Origin: Aggregatilinea lenta
GTDB lineage: Bacteria; Chloroflexota; Anaerolineae; Aggregatilineales; Aggregatilineaceae
Length of the DNA: 64,000 nt
Assembly: GCF_003569045.1 (NCBI RefSeq)
Contig: NZ_BFCB01000002.1
Coordinates: forward strand, 1,097,506-1,161,505
Reading direction: 5' to 3'
This document shows, one piece after another, positions 1 to 9,765 of the stretch. The position numbers and the translations under genes are program-made. How positions within the stretch are numbered: the first letter of the stretch is position 1; the number at the start of each line of letters is the position of its first letter. The notes under the pieces were generated by a model, which had not been told where the DNA came from, searched no databases, and worked only from the letters and a program-made list of their open reading frames with translations.

Positions 1-354
1 GTTGGCCTTCTGGCTGCGCGCCACGCGCTGCGGATCGATGCTGGTCTGGGCCTTCTTGTTGGTGGACGCGATGATCTGGTACAGCACGTCGTACTCGCCG
101 ATCGCGTAGTACGGCACGGGGTCCATGAAGTCAAGCTGGTGCTCGTCGGCCAGACGATAATACAGATCGCTCAGGCCCGGCAGCATGGCATGCACAGACG
201 GATTTCCGCCGCGCCGCAGCACCGCTTCGTACAGCGCGACGATCAGCGGTTCCGCTGCCGTGCTCGCCACAATTCCCACATAGTCGCCCTCCTGGACCGG
301 CACGCTGTATGCCGTGAGCACGTCTGCCATCCGGGGCGCGAGATCTTCGTACAT
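1..354 (-). CDS. M29-family aminopeptidase, N-terminal part (cut by window edge)
   Basis: This is the first 118 residues of a protein whose remainder lies left of the window. The N-terminus (MYEDLAPRMADVLTAYSVPV, then a valine/alanine-rich strand, a helix and the NPSVHAMLPG segment) resembles the AmpS/thermophilic metalloprotease M29 family, dinuclear-metal exopeptidases that remove N-terminal residues. The metal ligands of the family lie in the missing C-terminal half, so activity cannot be judged. The ATG at 354 is preceded by GGAG at a good distance. It is transcribed leftward, in the same direction as the thiolase at 581-1798, with about 225 bases between them. Confidence 0.72.
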   Translation of the reverse strand, partial: MYEDLAPRMADVLTAYSVPVQEGDYVGIVASTAAEPLIVALYEAVLRRGGNPSVHAMLPGLSDLYYRLADEHQLDFMDPVPYYAIGEYDVLYQIIASTNKKAQTSIDPQRVARSQKAN

Positions 355-580
355 AGGTGTCTTCTCCACAAGTATCTAGACTCAACAGGCCGGGCAACCT
401 GCACCCAACCATTCTCTTACCATCCTGAATTCTTATACGTGCGCAATCCGCCAAACGCTCAGGGCCTCGCGCCGCTGCCAGACAGGCTGAGCGGCCCCGG
501 TCGTCGGTGGGGCCGCCCATTGAGGAGGGAGTTATGTCTTTCGCGCCGCCTGTCACGGCGCGGCAGTCATCAAGTTGAGA

Positions 581-1798
<1,218 letters not shown>

Positions 1799-1850
1799 GC
1801 TAAGGGGTCCTTTCAAAATCTACTTGGGGCCAGCGTCCCATTGATAAACG

Positions 1851-2357
1851 TTATTCATCCGGCGCGGCAATTGGAGCATCCCAGGCCGCGCGCAGTTCAC
1901 GGTAGGTGTTGTCGAGCAGGTCCGGGATCACGCGCGTCCCGGCGGTCACGGTCATAAAATTGGTGTCGGCCCCCCAGCGCGGCACGACGTGCACGTGGAA
2001 GTGCGCCGCAATGCCCGCCCCAGCAGCCTCGCCGATGTTCGCGCCCACATTGAACGCCTGCGGGTTGTACACTCGCCGCAGCGCCGCGATGGACTTGTTC
2101 AGCGTTTGCATCAGGTCCAGCAGCGCCTCCGGCGGCAGATCCTCCACCGACGGCACGTGCGCATAGGGCACGATCAGCAGGTGCCCGTTGTTATAAGGGT
2201 ACGCGTTCAGCGTGACAAAGACGTACTCGCTGCGCGCCACCACGTATTCGACATCGTCGTCCGCATCGACCTTGTTGCAAAAGACGCAGCCGGACGGTTT
2301 GCCGCCTTCGCCGCGCAGGTAGGGCATCCGCCAGGGCGTCCACAAGATGGGATCCAT
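1851..2357 (-). CDS. HIT-family nucleotide hydrolase/phosphorylase
   Basis: A 168-residue histidine-triad protein. The HIT motif HFHVHVVPRW has its histidines at about 119, 121 and 123. A CVFC pair at residues 24-27 is typical of the Ap4A phosphorylase-like/zinc-binding bacterial HIT branch. Such enzymes act on diadenosine polyphosphates or AMP-amidates in the cytoplasm; the exact substrate cannot be read from sequence. It ends about 50 bases before the thiolase start on the same strand, so the two may be co-transcribed. It is divergent from birA. Confidence 0.88.
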   Translation of the reverse strand: MDPILWTPWRMPYLRGEGGKPSGCVFCNKVDADDDVEYVVARSEYVFVTLNAYPYNNGHLLIVPYAHVPSVEDLPPEALLDLMQTLNKSIAALRRVYNPQAFNVGANIGEAAGAGIAAHFHVHVVPRWGADTNFMTVTAGTRVIPDLLDNTYRELRAAWDAPIAAPDE

Positions 2358-2643
2358 ACCACGCCAACCTTTTCATGAGCGCTGCTACACAGGGTAATCA
2401 TGCCCTGATTCTAGTCGCTCACAGATCGGTGAGGCAATCCCGGCGCCCAACCTGCCCTGACGATACCCCGCCGGAGTTACGTGCAGGTTACATCTGCGTC
2501 GCACAATGGAAAAAGCGAAGCGCAAGCATGCCGAAGCTCGCGCCGCATTTGACAGACGCGCCGCGCGGCGTAGGATCGAGCCAGACAGAGCGACCCATCT
2601 CCATCACACGCCCGGCAGCGCCGGGACACAAGGAGGTCAACCC

Positions 2644-3447
2644 ATGTCCGATCGCTTCACGTCCGACTCGCTGCGTATGGCGCTGGGGCACCGTCCGTTC
2701 CGCTTCTACGAGGTCACCACCAGCACACAGGACAAAGCGCGCGCCTGGGCGGTCGACGATCCGCAGCTACCCGGCGGCGCGGTGGTCATCGCCGAGGAGC
2801 AGCAGAAGGGGCGCGGTCGCCAGGGGCGGCAGTGGCTGTCGCCGCCCGAATCGAGCATCATGTGCAGCATCGTGCTGCAGCCGCACATCGTGCCCGAACA
2901 GCTCCCGCGCGTGACGATGGTCGGCGCGGTCGCTGTCGCGGAGACGCTGGGCACGATCCTGCCCGACGAGGTCGCGCTCAAGTGGCCCAACGACGTGCTG
3001 GTGCACGGGCGCAAAATCTGCGGCATCCTGGCCGAAGCGACGTGGCTCGGCAACCGGCTCAACGCGGTGATCCTGGGCATCGGGCTGAACGTGCGTACCG
3101 ACTTCACCGGGACCGATCTGGAAACTGTCGCCACCTCGGTCGAGCAAGAGCTAGGGCGCGCGGTGGATCGCCACTTGATCCTGGCCAATCTGCTGCACCA
3201 CGTGGATAGCTGGGTGCGGCGCATCGAGCAGCCCGCCCTGTTCGACACGTGGCAGCGGCAGCTCAACACGCTCGGCAAGCGCGTGACGGTGTTCCCACAG
3301 CAGGAAGAGGGCCAGCCTTACGAGGGCGTGGCGGAGTCCGTGGACGAGAACGGCGCGCTGATGGTGCGGCTGGAGTCCGGCACGCTGCGGCGCGTGCTGG
3401 CCGCCGACGTCGGGCTGCGCGAGGGGTCGGCAGGGAATAGGGAATAG
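2644..3447 (+). CDS. birA: Biotin--[acetyl-CoA-carboxylase] ligase
   Basis: A 267-residue biotin protein ligase that attaches biotin to the carrier lysine of carboxylases. Visible motifs are GRGRQGR (residues 56-62, biotinyl-AMP binding), KWPNDV (113-118) and GRKICGILAE (122-131), followed by a C-terminal SH3-like cap. There is no N-terminal helix-turn-helix, so this is a monofunctional ligase without the E. coli-type repressor domain. The start at 2644 is fixed by a near-perfect AAGGAGGT; an upstream in-frame start would add about 46 low-quality residues. Its likely client is the biotin carrier at 22126-22623. Confidence 0.95.
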   Translation: MSDRFTSDSLRMALGHRPFRFYEVTTSTQDKARAWAVDDPQLPGGAVVIAEEQQKGRGRQGRQWLSPPESSIMCSIVLQPHIVPEQLPRVTMVGAVAVAETLGTILPDEVALKWPNDVLVHGRKICGILAEATWLGNRLNAVILGIGLNVRTDFTGTDLETVATSVEQELGRAVDRHLILANLLHHVDSWVRRIEQPALFDTWQRQLNTLGKRVTVFPQQEEGQPYEGVAESVDENGALMVRLESGTLRRVLAADVGLREGSAGNRE

Positions 3448-3494
3448 GGATTAGGGAGCAGCGACGCCCCCTACAGATCGCGCGAAATGTGCCT

Positions 3495-3537
3495 GTCTCC
3501 CCTCTCCAACTTGATTGGAGAGGGGCCGGGGGTGAGG
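3495..3537 (-). repeat. R1 palindromic repeat (CCTCACCCCCGGCCCCTCTCC type)
   Basis: One of about eleven copies of a 40-46 bp element. It reads CCTCACCCCCGGCCCC followed by CTCTCCAA, a short loop and TTGGAGAGGGG. The arms form a hairpin of about 10 bp. This copy is in reverse orientation between birA and the next gene. Confidence 0.85.
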
Positions 3538-3672
3538 TCGCGTTTGCCTTTACCGTTGCTCATCACCGGCGGTTGATTACGCCTTGACGCACCCCATGCG
3601 CGGGTTAGAATCGAGCGGCTCGGCGGCGGACCCGTCCTCGCCCGGCACACCGACCAATACGAGCGGACGTCT

Positions 3673-5085
3673 ATGGGTATCAAACTCGACTGGGAAATCG
3701 AATCCGAACAAACACAGGCGCGCGCCGCCGAAGACCCGGAAGCGCGGCGACGACGACACGCCGCGCGCCGCCGCCTGCTGCTGCTGATCCTGGGGCTGGC
3801 GGTCGGACTGCTGATCGCCGCCGGGGCGGCCCTATGGCGGCTGGATCAGGTTGACAGCCAGTACCGGCAGGATCTGCTCGACACGGTCGAGATCGAGACG
3901 ACCGCGCTGCGTATTGGGGATTTCGCCGGATTCATGGCAATCCAGCGCAGCGCCAGCGATGCCTTCATGCTGGAGCAAAGCCGCACGTTCGAGGACTACC
4001 AGCAGATCAAGCAAACACACGAGGTCGAGCTGCCGGGCACCGTCGTCGACGCGACCATCGACCGCCTGCGCGGGCGCGTGGTCGTGCAGGAAGTCATCGA
4101 CGGCGTGCCGTATAACGTGGTGTGGTTCTATTGGTTTTACGAAGACAAGGGATCGACCGGGCAAGGCGGCTGGCGGCATGTGCCCGCCGACCTCACGTTT
4201 TGGGGGGACGAAGCGGAGATCACATCTGGCGCGGCGCACGTGACGTACCGCGCGCTCGACGCGGATCTGGCCCAGGCGCTGGCTCCGCGTCTCGGATCGT
4301 GGTGGGCGCAGGGCTGCGAGGCGCTGCAATGCGCCGCGCCCCCACCGGAGCTGCAAGTGGACATCGTCGCGGAGCGGCCCGCCGCGCTGGAATGGGCCAC
4401 TTATGATGCCTGGACGCTGCGCGTGACGTCGCCGCTGGTGGGCCGCGCGCGCGCCGACGCCGTCGTGCCACCCGATCTCAACCAGGCCGTCGCAGGGCAG
4501 ATCGCATCGCGGCTGGTGCGCTACGCCGCCAACGACAGCATCACGCCGCCGCCCACCGATGCCGCGTGGGTCGCGGACGAGCTGAGCGGCTGGCTGCGCT
4601 GGCAGTTCACCGGCAGCGCCAGCGGCGACTTCACCCGCACGCTGGTCGCGCAGTACGGCGCGGGCGCCCCCGGTACGCTGGCGCGCACGCTCGGCACGCA
4701 GCCCACGCTCGACGCGGCGCTGAGCGCCGTCACCGGGCAGTCGCTGGCGCAGATGCCGGTCGAGACACTGTCTGCGCTGGACTGGCGCGGGTTCTTCCAG
4801 TGGCGGCTGGACGTCGAGGCGCAGTTGTTGAGTCAGGTGGACGGCAGCACGGCGCTGCTGGACCTCTACGACCTGGATATATCCAGCGCCGCGTCGGAAG
4901 TCGCCCGGCGCATCGAGGACCCAACCTACGCCAGCCGGACCGCGCCGCAGGTGCAGGCGGTCAACGTGCTGCGCGACGAGAGCGGGCAGACGTACGCTTA
5001 CGTGGACGCGGTCCGCGCGGAAGACGGTGCAACGATTCAGATTATTTGGCGGCTGGTGAACGGCACCTGGAAGCGCACGAATTAG
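3673..5085 (+). CDS. Membrane-anchored protein of unknown function
   Basis: A 470-residue protein I do not recognise. The N-terminus is cytoplasmic and Arg-rich (residues 22-34), followed by one strong transmembrane helix (about 34-57). The long remainder, presumably outside the membrane, has a Trp/Tyr-rich segment (VVWFYWFYEDKG) and a final beta-rich stretch ending in IIWRLVNGTWKR, which resembles NTF2/SnoaL- or lumazine-type folds. The start at 3673 gives a sensible cytoplasmic head. It stands alone between two R1 repeats. Confidence 0.7.
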   Translation: MGIKLDWEIESEQTQARAAEDPEARRRRHAARRRLLLLILGLAVGLLIAAGAALWRLDQVDSQYRQDLLDTVEIETTALRIGDFAGFMAIQRSASDAFMLEQSRTFEDYQQIKQTHEVELPGTVVDATIDRLRGRVVVQEVIDGVPYNVVWFYWFYEDKGSTGQGGWRHVPADLTFWGDEAEITSGAAHVTYRALDADLAQALAPRLGSWWAQGCEALQCAAPPPELQVDIVAERPAALEWATYDAWTLRVTSPLVGRARADAVVPPDLNQAVAGQIASRLVRYAANDSITPPPTDAAWVADELSGWLRWQFTGSASGDFTRTLVAQYGAGAPGTLARTLGTQPTLDAALSAVTGQSLAQMPVETLSALDWRGFFQWRLDVEAQLLSQVDGSTALLDLYDLDISSAASEVARRIEDPTYASRTAPQVQAVNVLRDESGQTYAYVDAVRAEDGATIQIIWRLVNGTWKRTN

Positions 5086-5120
5086 CGGCAGGCAGCGGTT
5101 AGTAAGAAGGCAAAAACAAA

Positions 5121-5163
5121 CCTCACCCCCGGCCCCTCTCCAATCGGATTGGAGAGGGGAAGC
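5121..5163 (+). repeat. R1 palindromic repeat
   Basis: Forward copy of the CCTCACCCCCGGCCCC element, with CTCTCCAAT and ATTGGAGAGGGG arms. It lies between convergent genes ending at 5085 and 5201. Confidence 0.85.
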
Positions 5164-5200
5164 AGGAGCCAGGGACGAATTGCGGAGCCGGGGTTAAACG

Positions 5201-5902
5201 TCAGGCCACGATCTGCGCCATTTCCTCGATCAGCGGGTTGCCCGCGTAGTGGCCGTGATACGCTTCCGGCAGCATGGCCGCAACAGCGCACATGATGCGC
5301 TCGGTGTATTCGGAGAGCTGGTCCCCGCGTGCGCGGCCTTCTGGCAGACGGAACGGCTTGCCGACGCGCACATGCGTTTCGGGGCGAGGCGTTTTAAGTA
5401 TCTTCTCCGTGCCCCAGATGCCCACCGGCACCAGCGGCACACCCGTGCGCGTCGCCAGGAAGGACGCGCCATCGGTGCCCTTCGCCAGCTTACTGCTGCG
5501 GCTGCGCGTGCCTTCGACCGCGACCCCCAACGGCACACCGCCTTCGAGCACGCGCTGGGCCGCGCGCAGAGCTTCGCGGTCGGCGCTGAACTGCGTCACC
5601 CAGATCACCGCCGTCAGCGCAAACATGGGAGCCAGCCAGCTATGCTGGTACTTGCGTGCGGCCAGTCCCACGATGCCGAAAGGCGCGCAGGCCATCATCG
5701 CAGGCACGTCGAAGTAACTCAGGTGATTGGTCACAGCGATATAGGGCGGCTCAGGGAAATTTTCAGTGCCCTCCGGTTTGTAGTTTGAGGTCACAGCCAT
5801 CAGCGTGCGGCACAGCGGCTTGAGCAGGCGCGACTGCTGCGTGGCGGGCCAATCGGCTGGAAATTCTTTACGAGGCGTGTCGGGCACACATCCCTCCATC
5901 AT
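5201..5902 (-). CDS. Lysophospholipid acyltransferase family protein (PlsC-like)
   Basis: A 233-residue acyltransferase. It has NHLSYFD (59-65), a form of the NHx4D catalytic motif, and EGTRSR (130-135), the acyl-acceptor phosphate-binding motif; a PVGIWGTE strand follows, as in the family. It probably transfers a fatty acyl chain to lysophosphatidate or a related lipid at the inner membrane face. The annotated ATG pair has no clear ribosome site, but GGAGGG just inside points to a GTG start 15 bases downstream (5887), which would give 228 residues. Confidence 0.86.
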   Translation of the reverse strand: MMEGCVPDTPRKEFPADWPATQQSRLLKPLCRTLMAVTSNYKPEGTENFPEPPYIAVTNHLSYFDVPAMMACAPFGIVGLAARKYQHSWLAPMFALTAVIWVTQFSADREALRAAQRVLEGGVPLGVAVEGTRSRSSKLAKGTDGASFLATRTGVPLVPVGIWGTEKILKTPRPETHVRVGKPFRLPEGRARGDQLSEYTERIMCAVAAMLPEAYHGHYAGNPLIEEMAQIVA

Positions 5903-6068
5903 GATTCAGGTATATGGTCAATCGTCCGCGCCAGCATACCCCAAGCGCGTGCAGGCGTGCAACTGGCGCTTTTTCTTGCGCAAAACTGATAGGCAGGCAC
6001 CGGGCGGCGTGCTATGTTCTCGCTATCGGATACCAACCGGGGCGGGATGCCCTCAGGGAGAAAACAAC

Positions 6069-6746
6069 GTGGACATCGGTGTGCTCGGTTCGGGAATGGT
6101 CGGACAGGCGATCAGCGCCAAGCTGGTCGATCTGGGACACAGCGTCATCCTCGGCACGCGCGACGTCGAGCGGCTCAAAATGCGCCCGGCGACCGAACGG
6201 GGTCCCGCCTTTGCGGAGTGGCACGCGCAGCACCCGGCGGTGCGCCTGGGCACCTTCGCCGAGGCGGCGGCGCACGGGGAGATCCTGTTCAACTGCACCA
6301 GCGGCCAGGGATCGCTGAACGCGCTGGAGATGGCGGGCCAGACCGCGCTGAACGGCAAGGTGCTGATCGATATCTCGAATCCGCTCGACTTCTCGCACGG
6401 AATGCCGCCCAGCCTGACCGTCTGCAATACCGACTCGCTGGCGGAGCAGATCCAGCGCGCCTACCCCAGCGTGAAGGTGGTTAAAACGCTGAACACGGTC
6501 ACTGCACCCGTGATGGTCAACCCGGCCTCGGTCGCGAACGGCGATCACACCATGTTCGTCAGTGGTGACGACGCGAACGCCAAGGCACAAGTCGTCGATC
6601 TGCTGAAAAGCGAGTTCGGCTGGCAGGACGTGATCGACCTGGGCGGGATCAGTGCAGCGCGCGGCATGGAGATGTACCTGCCGCTGTGGGTCAGCCTGAT
6701 GGGCGCGCAGGGCACGCCCATGTTCAATGTGAAGATCGCGCGGTAA
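6069..6746 (+). CDS. NADPH-dependent F420 reductase-like Rossmann oxidoreductase
   Basis: A 225-residue protein with an N-terminal Rossmann fold (VLGSGMVG at residues 5-12) and a second-strand Arg (GTRD), which suggests NADP(H) use. The later segments (DISNPLDF, KVVKTLNTV) are typical of the F420-oxidoreductase/NADP-binding family (COG2085). The actual partner, F420 or another cofactor, cannot be read from sequence. The GTG at 6069 is chosen because GGGAG lies 8-10 bases upstream and the Rossmann strand begins at once; longer in-frame starts add unrelated residues. The next gene follows after 39 bases and may be co-transcribed. Confidence 0.85.
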   Translation: MDIGVLGSGMVGQAISAKLVDLGHSVILGTRDVERLKMRPATERGPAFAEWHAQHPAVRLGTFAEAAAHGEILFNCTSGQGSLNALEMAGQTALNGKVLIDISNPLDFSHGMPPSLTVCNTDSLAEQIQRAYPSVKVVKTLNTVTAPVMVNPASVANGDHTMFVSGDDANAKAQVVDLLKSEFGWQDVIDLGGISAARGMEMYLPLWVSLMGAQGTPMFNVKIAR

Positions 6747-6785
6747 CAGGCCGCACAACGACTCTCAAGCGACAAAGGAGCACAC

Positions 6786-7847
6786 ATGACCGGAGAAGCG
6801 GCGCAAAGCCTTGCCGCCACCCGCGACTACTGGCCGACACGCGGCTGGCGCGAAGCCGATCCCGCCGCGCGCGGCATGGACGCAACCCAACTGGCCGAAG
6901 CCGACCGCGTGCTGTCGGCGGACTACCCCAACATCGAAAGCCTGCTCGTCGTGCGCGGCGGTGATATCGTCTACGAGCGCTACAGCGAGGGGACCGGGCC
7001 GGACAAGCTGCACAATCTGAAGTCCGCCACCAAGAGCGTGCTGTCATCGCTGGCCGGTATCGCGCTGCACGCGGGCGACCTGAACAGCCTGGACGATCGC
7101 CTGGGCGACTTTCTGCCGGACCTGCTGCCCGCCAGCACGGACCAGCGCAAGCGCGCGATCACCGTGCGCGACCTGCTGCGCCTGCGGTCGGGCATCGAGT
7201 GGAACGAGTGGGGCGGCTGCACGATCGAGATGACGTCGCGCCCCCACTGGCTGCGCTTCGTGCTGGACCAGCCCCTCGCGTATGAGCCGGGCGAGATCCA
7301 CACCTACAGCACGGGCGACACCCAGTTACTCTCCGGCATTCTTCAAAAAGCGACCGGCATGACCGCGCTGGACTTCGCGGACCTGATGCTGTTCAAGCCG
7401 CTGGGCATCACGCACCGCACCTGGCCCAGCGATCCGCAAGGCTACACTATCGGCGGCACGGAGCTGGCGCTCGCCCCGCGTGACCTGGCCAAGTTCGCGT
7501 ACCTGTACCTGAACGGGGGCCGCTGGGAAGACCGGCAGGTCGTGCCTGCCGAGTGGGTAGCCGAATCGACACAGCAGCACTCGCTGGTCGTACCGCCAGA
7601 CGCCAGCGACCGCCCGCCCATCGGCTACGGCTACCTGTGGTGGCTGCGCGAGCAGGCCGGGCATCCGAGCTTCATGGCGGTGGGCTACGCCGGGCAGTTC
7701 GCCTACGTGATCCCCGACCTGGATCTGATCGTGGTGATGACGGGCCGTCTGCGCCGCGTCCCCGCCATGTTCGCGGACAACCGCATGATCCGCGAGTTTA
7801 ACGTCGTGGCCGATTATGTAGTTCCGGCAGTAACGGACAGGGCATAA
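6786..7847 (+). CDS. Serine hydrolase, beta-lactamase class C/PBP4-like family
   Basis: A 353-residue enzyme without a signal peptide. It carries the SxxK nucleophile motif (S80-A-T-K83) and a YxT/YxN motif (Y174-S-T176); a GYAGQ segment near residue 300 replaces the third (HxG/KTG) motif. Family members are esterases, peptidases or beta-lactam-interacting hydrolases, and the substrate is unknown. The lack of export signal argues for a cytoplasmic esterase role. AAAGGAG precedes the ATG. A strong terminator follows at 7872. Confidence 0.88.
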   Translation: MTGEAAQSLAATRDYWPTRGWREADPAARGMDATQLAEADRVLSADYPNIESLLVVRGGDIVYERYSEGTGPDKLHNLKSATKSVLSSLAGIALHAGDLNSLDDRLGDFLPDLLPASTDQRKRAITVRDLLRLRSGIEWNEWGGCTIEMTSRPHWLRFVLDQPLAYEPGEIHTYSTGDTQLLSGILQKATGMTALDFADLMLFKPLGITHRTWPSDPQGYTIGGTELALAPRDLAKFAYLYLNGGRWEDRQVVPAEWVAESTQQHSLVVPPDASDRPPIGYGYLWWLREQAGHPSFMAVGYAGQFAYVIPDLDLIVVMTGRLRRVPAMFADNRMIREFNVVADYVVPAVTDRA

Positions 7848-7871
7848 CTCATCGCGAATCTGCGATGCGTG

Positions 7872-7908
7872 CCGCGCCGGGTGGAAGCTTCCATCCGGCG
7901 CGGTTTTT
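7872..7908 (+). terminator. Intrinsic terminator after the serine hydrolase
   Basis: A long hairpin with arms CCGCGCCGGGTGGAAGC and GCTTCCATCCGGCGCGG (one G-T pair) is followed by TTTTT. It ends the 6069-7847 transcription unit. Confidence 0.9.
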
Positions 7909-7953
7909 GATCGCATTTATCACAGTGATTACGTGAAGATTTTCACCGATCCC

Positions 7954-7962
7954 TGTTATAAT
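7954..7962 (+). promoter_or_regulatory. Extended -10 promoter (TGTTATAAT)
   Basis: TGTTATAAT is a full extended -10 box 57 bases before the GT39 gene at 8019. No good -35 is visible at 16-18 bases, which the extended -10 could compensate for. Confidence 0.5.
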
Positions 7963-8018
7963 TCGCGCCAGGACTAACACCACCTCGCCAGCCCTCGCTG
8001 GCCCTCACAAGTGATTTT

Positions 8019-9581
8019 ATGTCTAAAAATTCACGCACCTTTTGGATTATGTTATGCATGATCCTGCTGGCCGGGCTTACCGTTCGCCTCGTGATTGCGG
8101 ATCACGGCCTGCCGGGGCTGCAAATTGGGGATGAGAACAGCGACCTCTCCACGGCGCTGCGCCTGACACGCGGCGAGCTTCCAGAGCCGCATGTGCGCTA
8201 TCACCGCTCGTTGATCGCCTATACCGACGGGGCCTCGGTCGCGGGGCTGCTGGGCCTGCGCCTGCTGGTGGGGGACGTTCACAACCTGCACGAGTTCCAG
8301 GACCTGTACTTCAAGGATCACGATCAGTTCACGCTGGCAACGCGGCTGATGATGGCCCTGCTGACCACACTGGCGATCGGGCTGGTCGGGCTGGCGGGCC
8401 GGTATATCAGCGACCGAGTCGGGCTGCTGGCGGCGGCAGCACTGGCCGTCAACGGCTTTTTCCTCACGAACTCGATGATCGCCCTGCCGGATGGGCTGGT
8501 CACCTTCAGCATGGCGCTGTTCGTGTGGCTGCTGATGCGCCTGTGGAAGTACCGCCGGAACCGCGACTATTTCCTGGCGGGCATCGGGCTGGCACTGATC
8601 ATGCTCAGCAAACTGAGCGCCGCCGTCGCCGCGACCGGGCTGATCGTCGCGCACGCCAGCATCGCCTGGGACGCTGCCGGGCACGATCTGCGCCGCCTGC
8701 CCAAACACCTGATCCTGCATCGCGGCGTGCTGTGGACCGTGGCAGGCATCGCGGCGGGCAACCTGATCTTCAACCCGGTAGCCTTCCTCTACCCCAACGA
8801 TTTGCGCTTCGAGATCAAGCGCCTCGACACCTACGCCTATACGCCCTACGAGTCGTCCCTGGCGGCGCAGCTCAAAATCATCCGGGCGCAGCTCGAAGAA
8901 ATGGCCCGCCTCGCGTGGCGCTGGATGCTGCCCGCGTCGATCCTGGGCGTGCTCGCGGCTGCCCGCTGGAAGCGGCACGCGCCGTACTGGATCGTGCTCG
9001 TCACGTTCGCGTCGCTGCTGATCTCCATTGGCCGCGTGATCAGCATTTTCTATAAAGTGTTTTACTGGACGCCGTGGCTGATCCCGATGGCGCTGCTCAG
9101 CGGGATCGGGCTGGACGTGCTGCTGGCAGGCAAACGGCGCGCGCTGCAAGTAGCAGGCGGCGTGATCGTCGCCGGATTGTTGGCGCTCGAAGGCACTTAC
9201 ACCGTGCAGTTGGTCCGTCTTCTGGATCGGGCGGACACGCGCGTCGAGGCAGCGCGGTACATCGAGCACACACTCCATCCTGACACGGCGATCATGTCCG
9301 GTGCGCCGATCGCCTATTCGGTCCCGCTGATGCGCGACGAGAGCAGTATCCGCCGCGCCGTGGACCTGGGCAATCCGCAGCTTGAAGCGTGGAAATGGTG
9401 GGTGGAAGAACCGCCCGAGCATCGCCCCGGCCCGGCATACGACATTTACGGGCCGGAACTGCAAAAAGTCATCGATACGTATGACGACATGGATCGCCTG
9501 ATTGCGGACAACGGCATCACGTATGTCGTGGAAGCTGATTTCTGTTACGGGCCTAAAGATCCGTCCTCACCGTCCGATTGA
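8019..9581 (+). CDS. GT39-like membrane glycosyltransferase, frameshifted near the 3' end
   Basis: The reading frame gives 520 residues with about ten membrane helices. The first periplasmic loop is acidic (GDENSD, about 37-42), as in protein-mannosyl/ArnT-type transferases (GT39/GT83) that use polyprenyl-phosphate sugars. The frame ends abruptly after FCYGPKDPSS. The next frame (+1) continues with a plausible family C-terminus up to 9765, so the gene appears to carry one inserted base or two deleted bases near 9545-9590. Whether this is a real mutation or a sequencing error cannot be told here. Confidence 0.82.
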   Translation: MSKNSRTFWIMLCMILLAGLTVRLVIADHGLPGLQIGDENSDLSTALRLTRGELPEPHVRYHRSLIAYTDGASVAGLLGLRLLVGDVHNLHEFQDLYFKDHDQFTLATRLMMALLTTLAIGLVGLAGRYISDRVGLLAAAALAVNGFFLTNSMIALPDGLVTFSMALFVWLLMRLWKYRRNRDYFLAGIGLALIMLSKLSAAVAATGLIVAHASIAWDAAGHDLRRLPKHLILHRGVLWTVAGIAAGNLIFNPVAFLYPNDLRFEIKRLDTYAYTPYESSLAAQLKIIRAQLEEMARLAWRWMLPASILGVLAAARWKRHAPYWIVLVTFASLLISIGRVISIFYKVFYWTPWLIPMALLSGIGLDVLLAGKRRALQVAGGVIVAGLLALEGTYTVQLVRLLDRADTRVEAARYIEHTLHPDTAIMSGAPIAYSVPLMRDESSIRRAVDLGNPQLEAWKWWVEEPPEHRPGPAYDIYGPELQKVIDTYDDMDRLIADNGITYVVEADFCYGPKDPSSPSD

Positions 9582-9765
9582 CTTCCCGGCGATCAGTGAT
9601 GCGCAGCGCGCCCGGTGGCAGCTGGTGACGGTGTTCTCGCCGTTCGAAGGGGACCGGTGCGTGGGGAAAATCGACGACCGGACCGGCTTTGGACCCATTC
9701 AGGACATTCCCGAACAGCGTCGCACCGGCCCGATCGTTCGTATTTATTACGTACCGGGCAGCTAA
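9559..9765 (+). pseudogene. Out-of-frame 3' part of the GT39 gene
   Basis: In the +1 frame the text reads through IDFPAISDAQRARWQLVTVF and ends with IVRIYYVPGS. This matches the pattern of the other GT39 C-termini in the window, where a Tyr-Val-Val segment is followed by a Trp-Leu-hydrophobic strand and a final short beta strand. There is no ribosome site of its own. Its TAA overlaps the stop codon of the convergent wecE-like gene. Confidence 0.75.
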
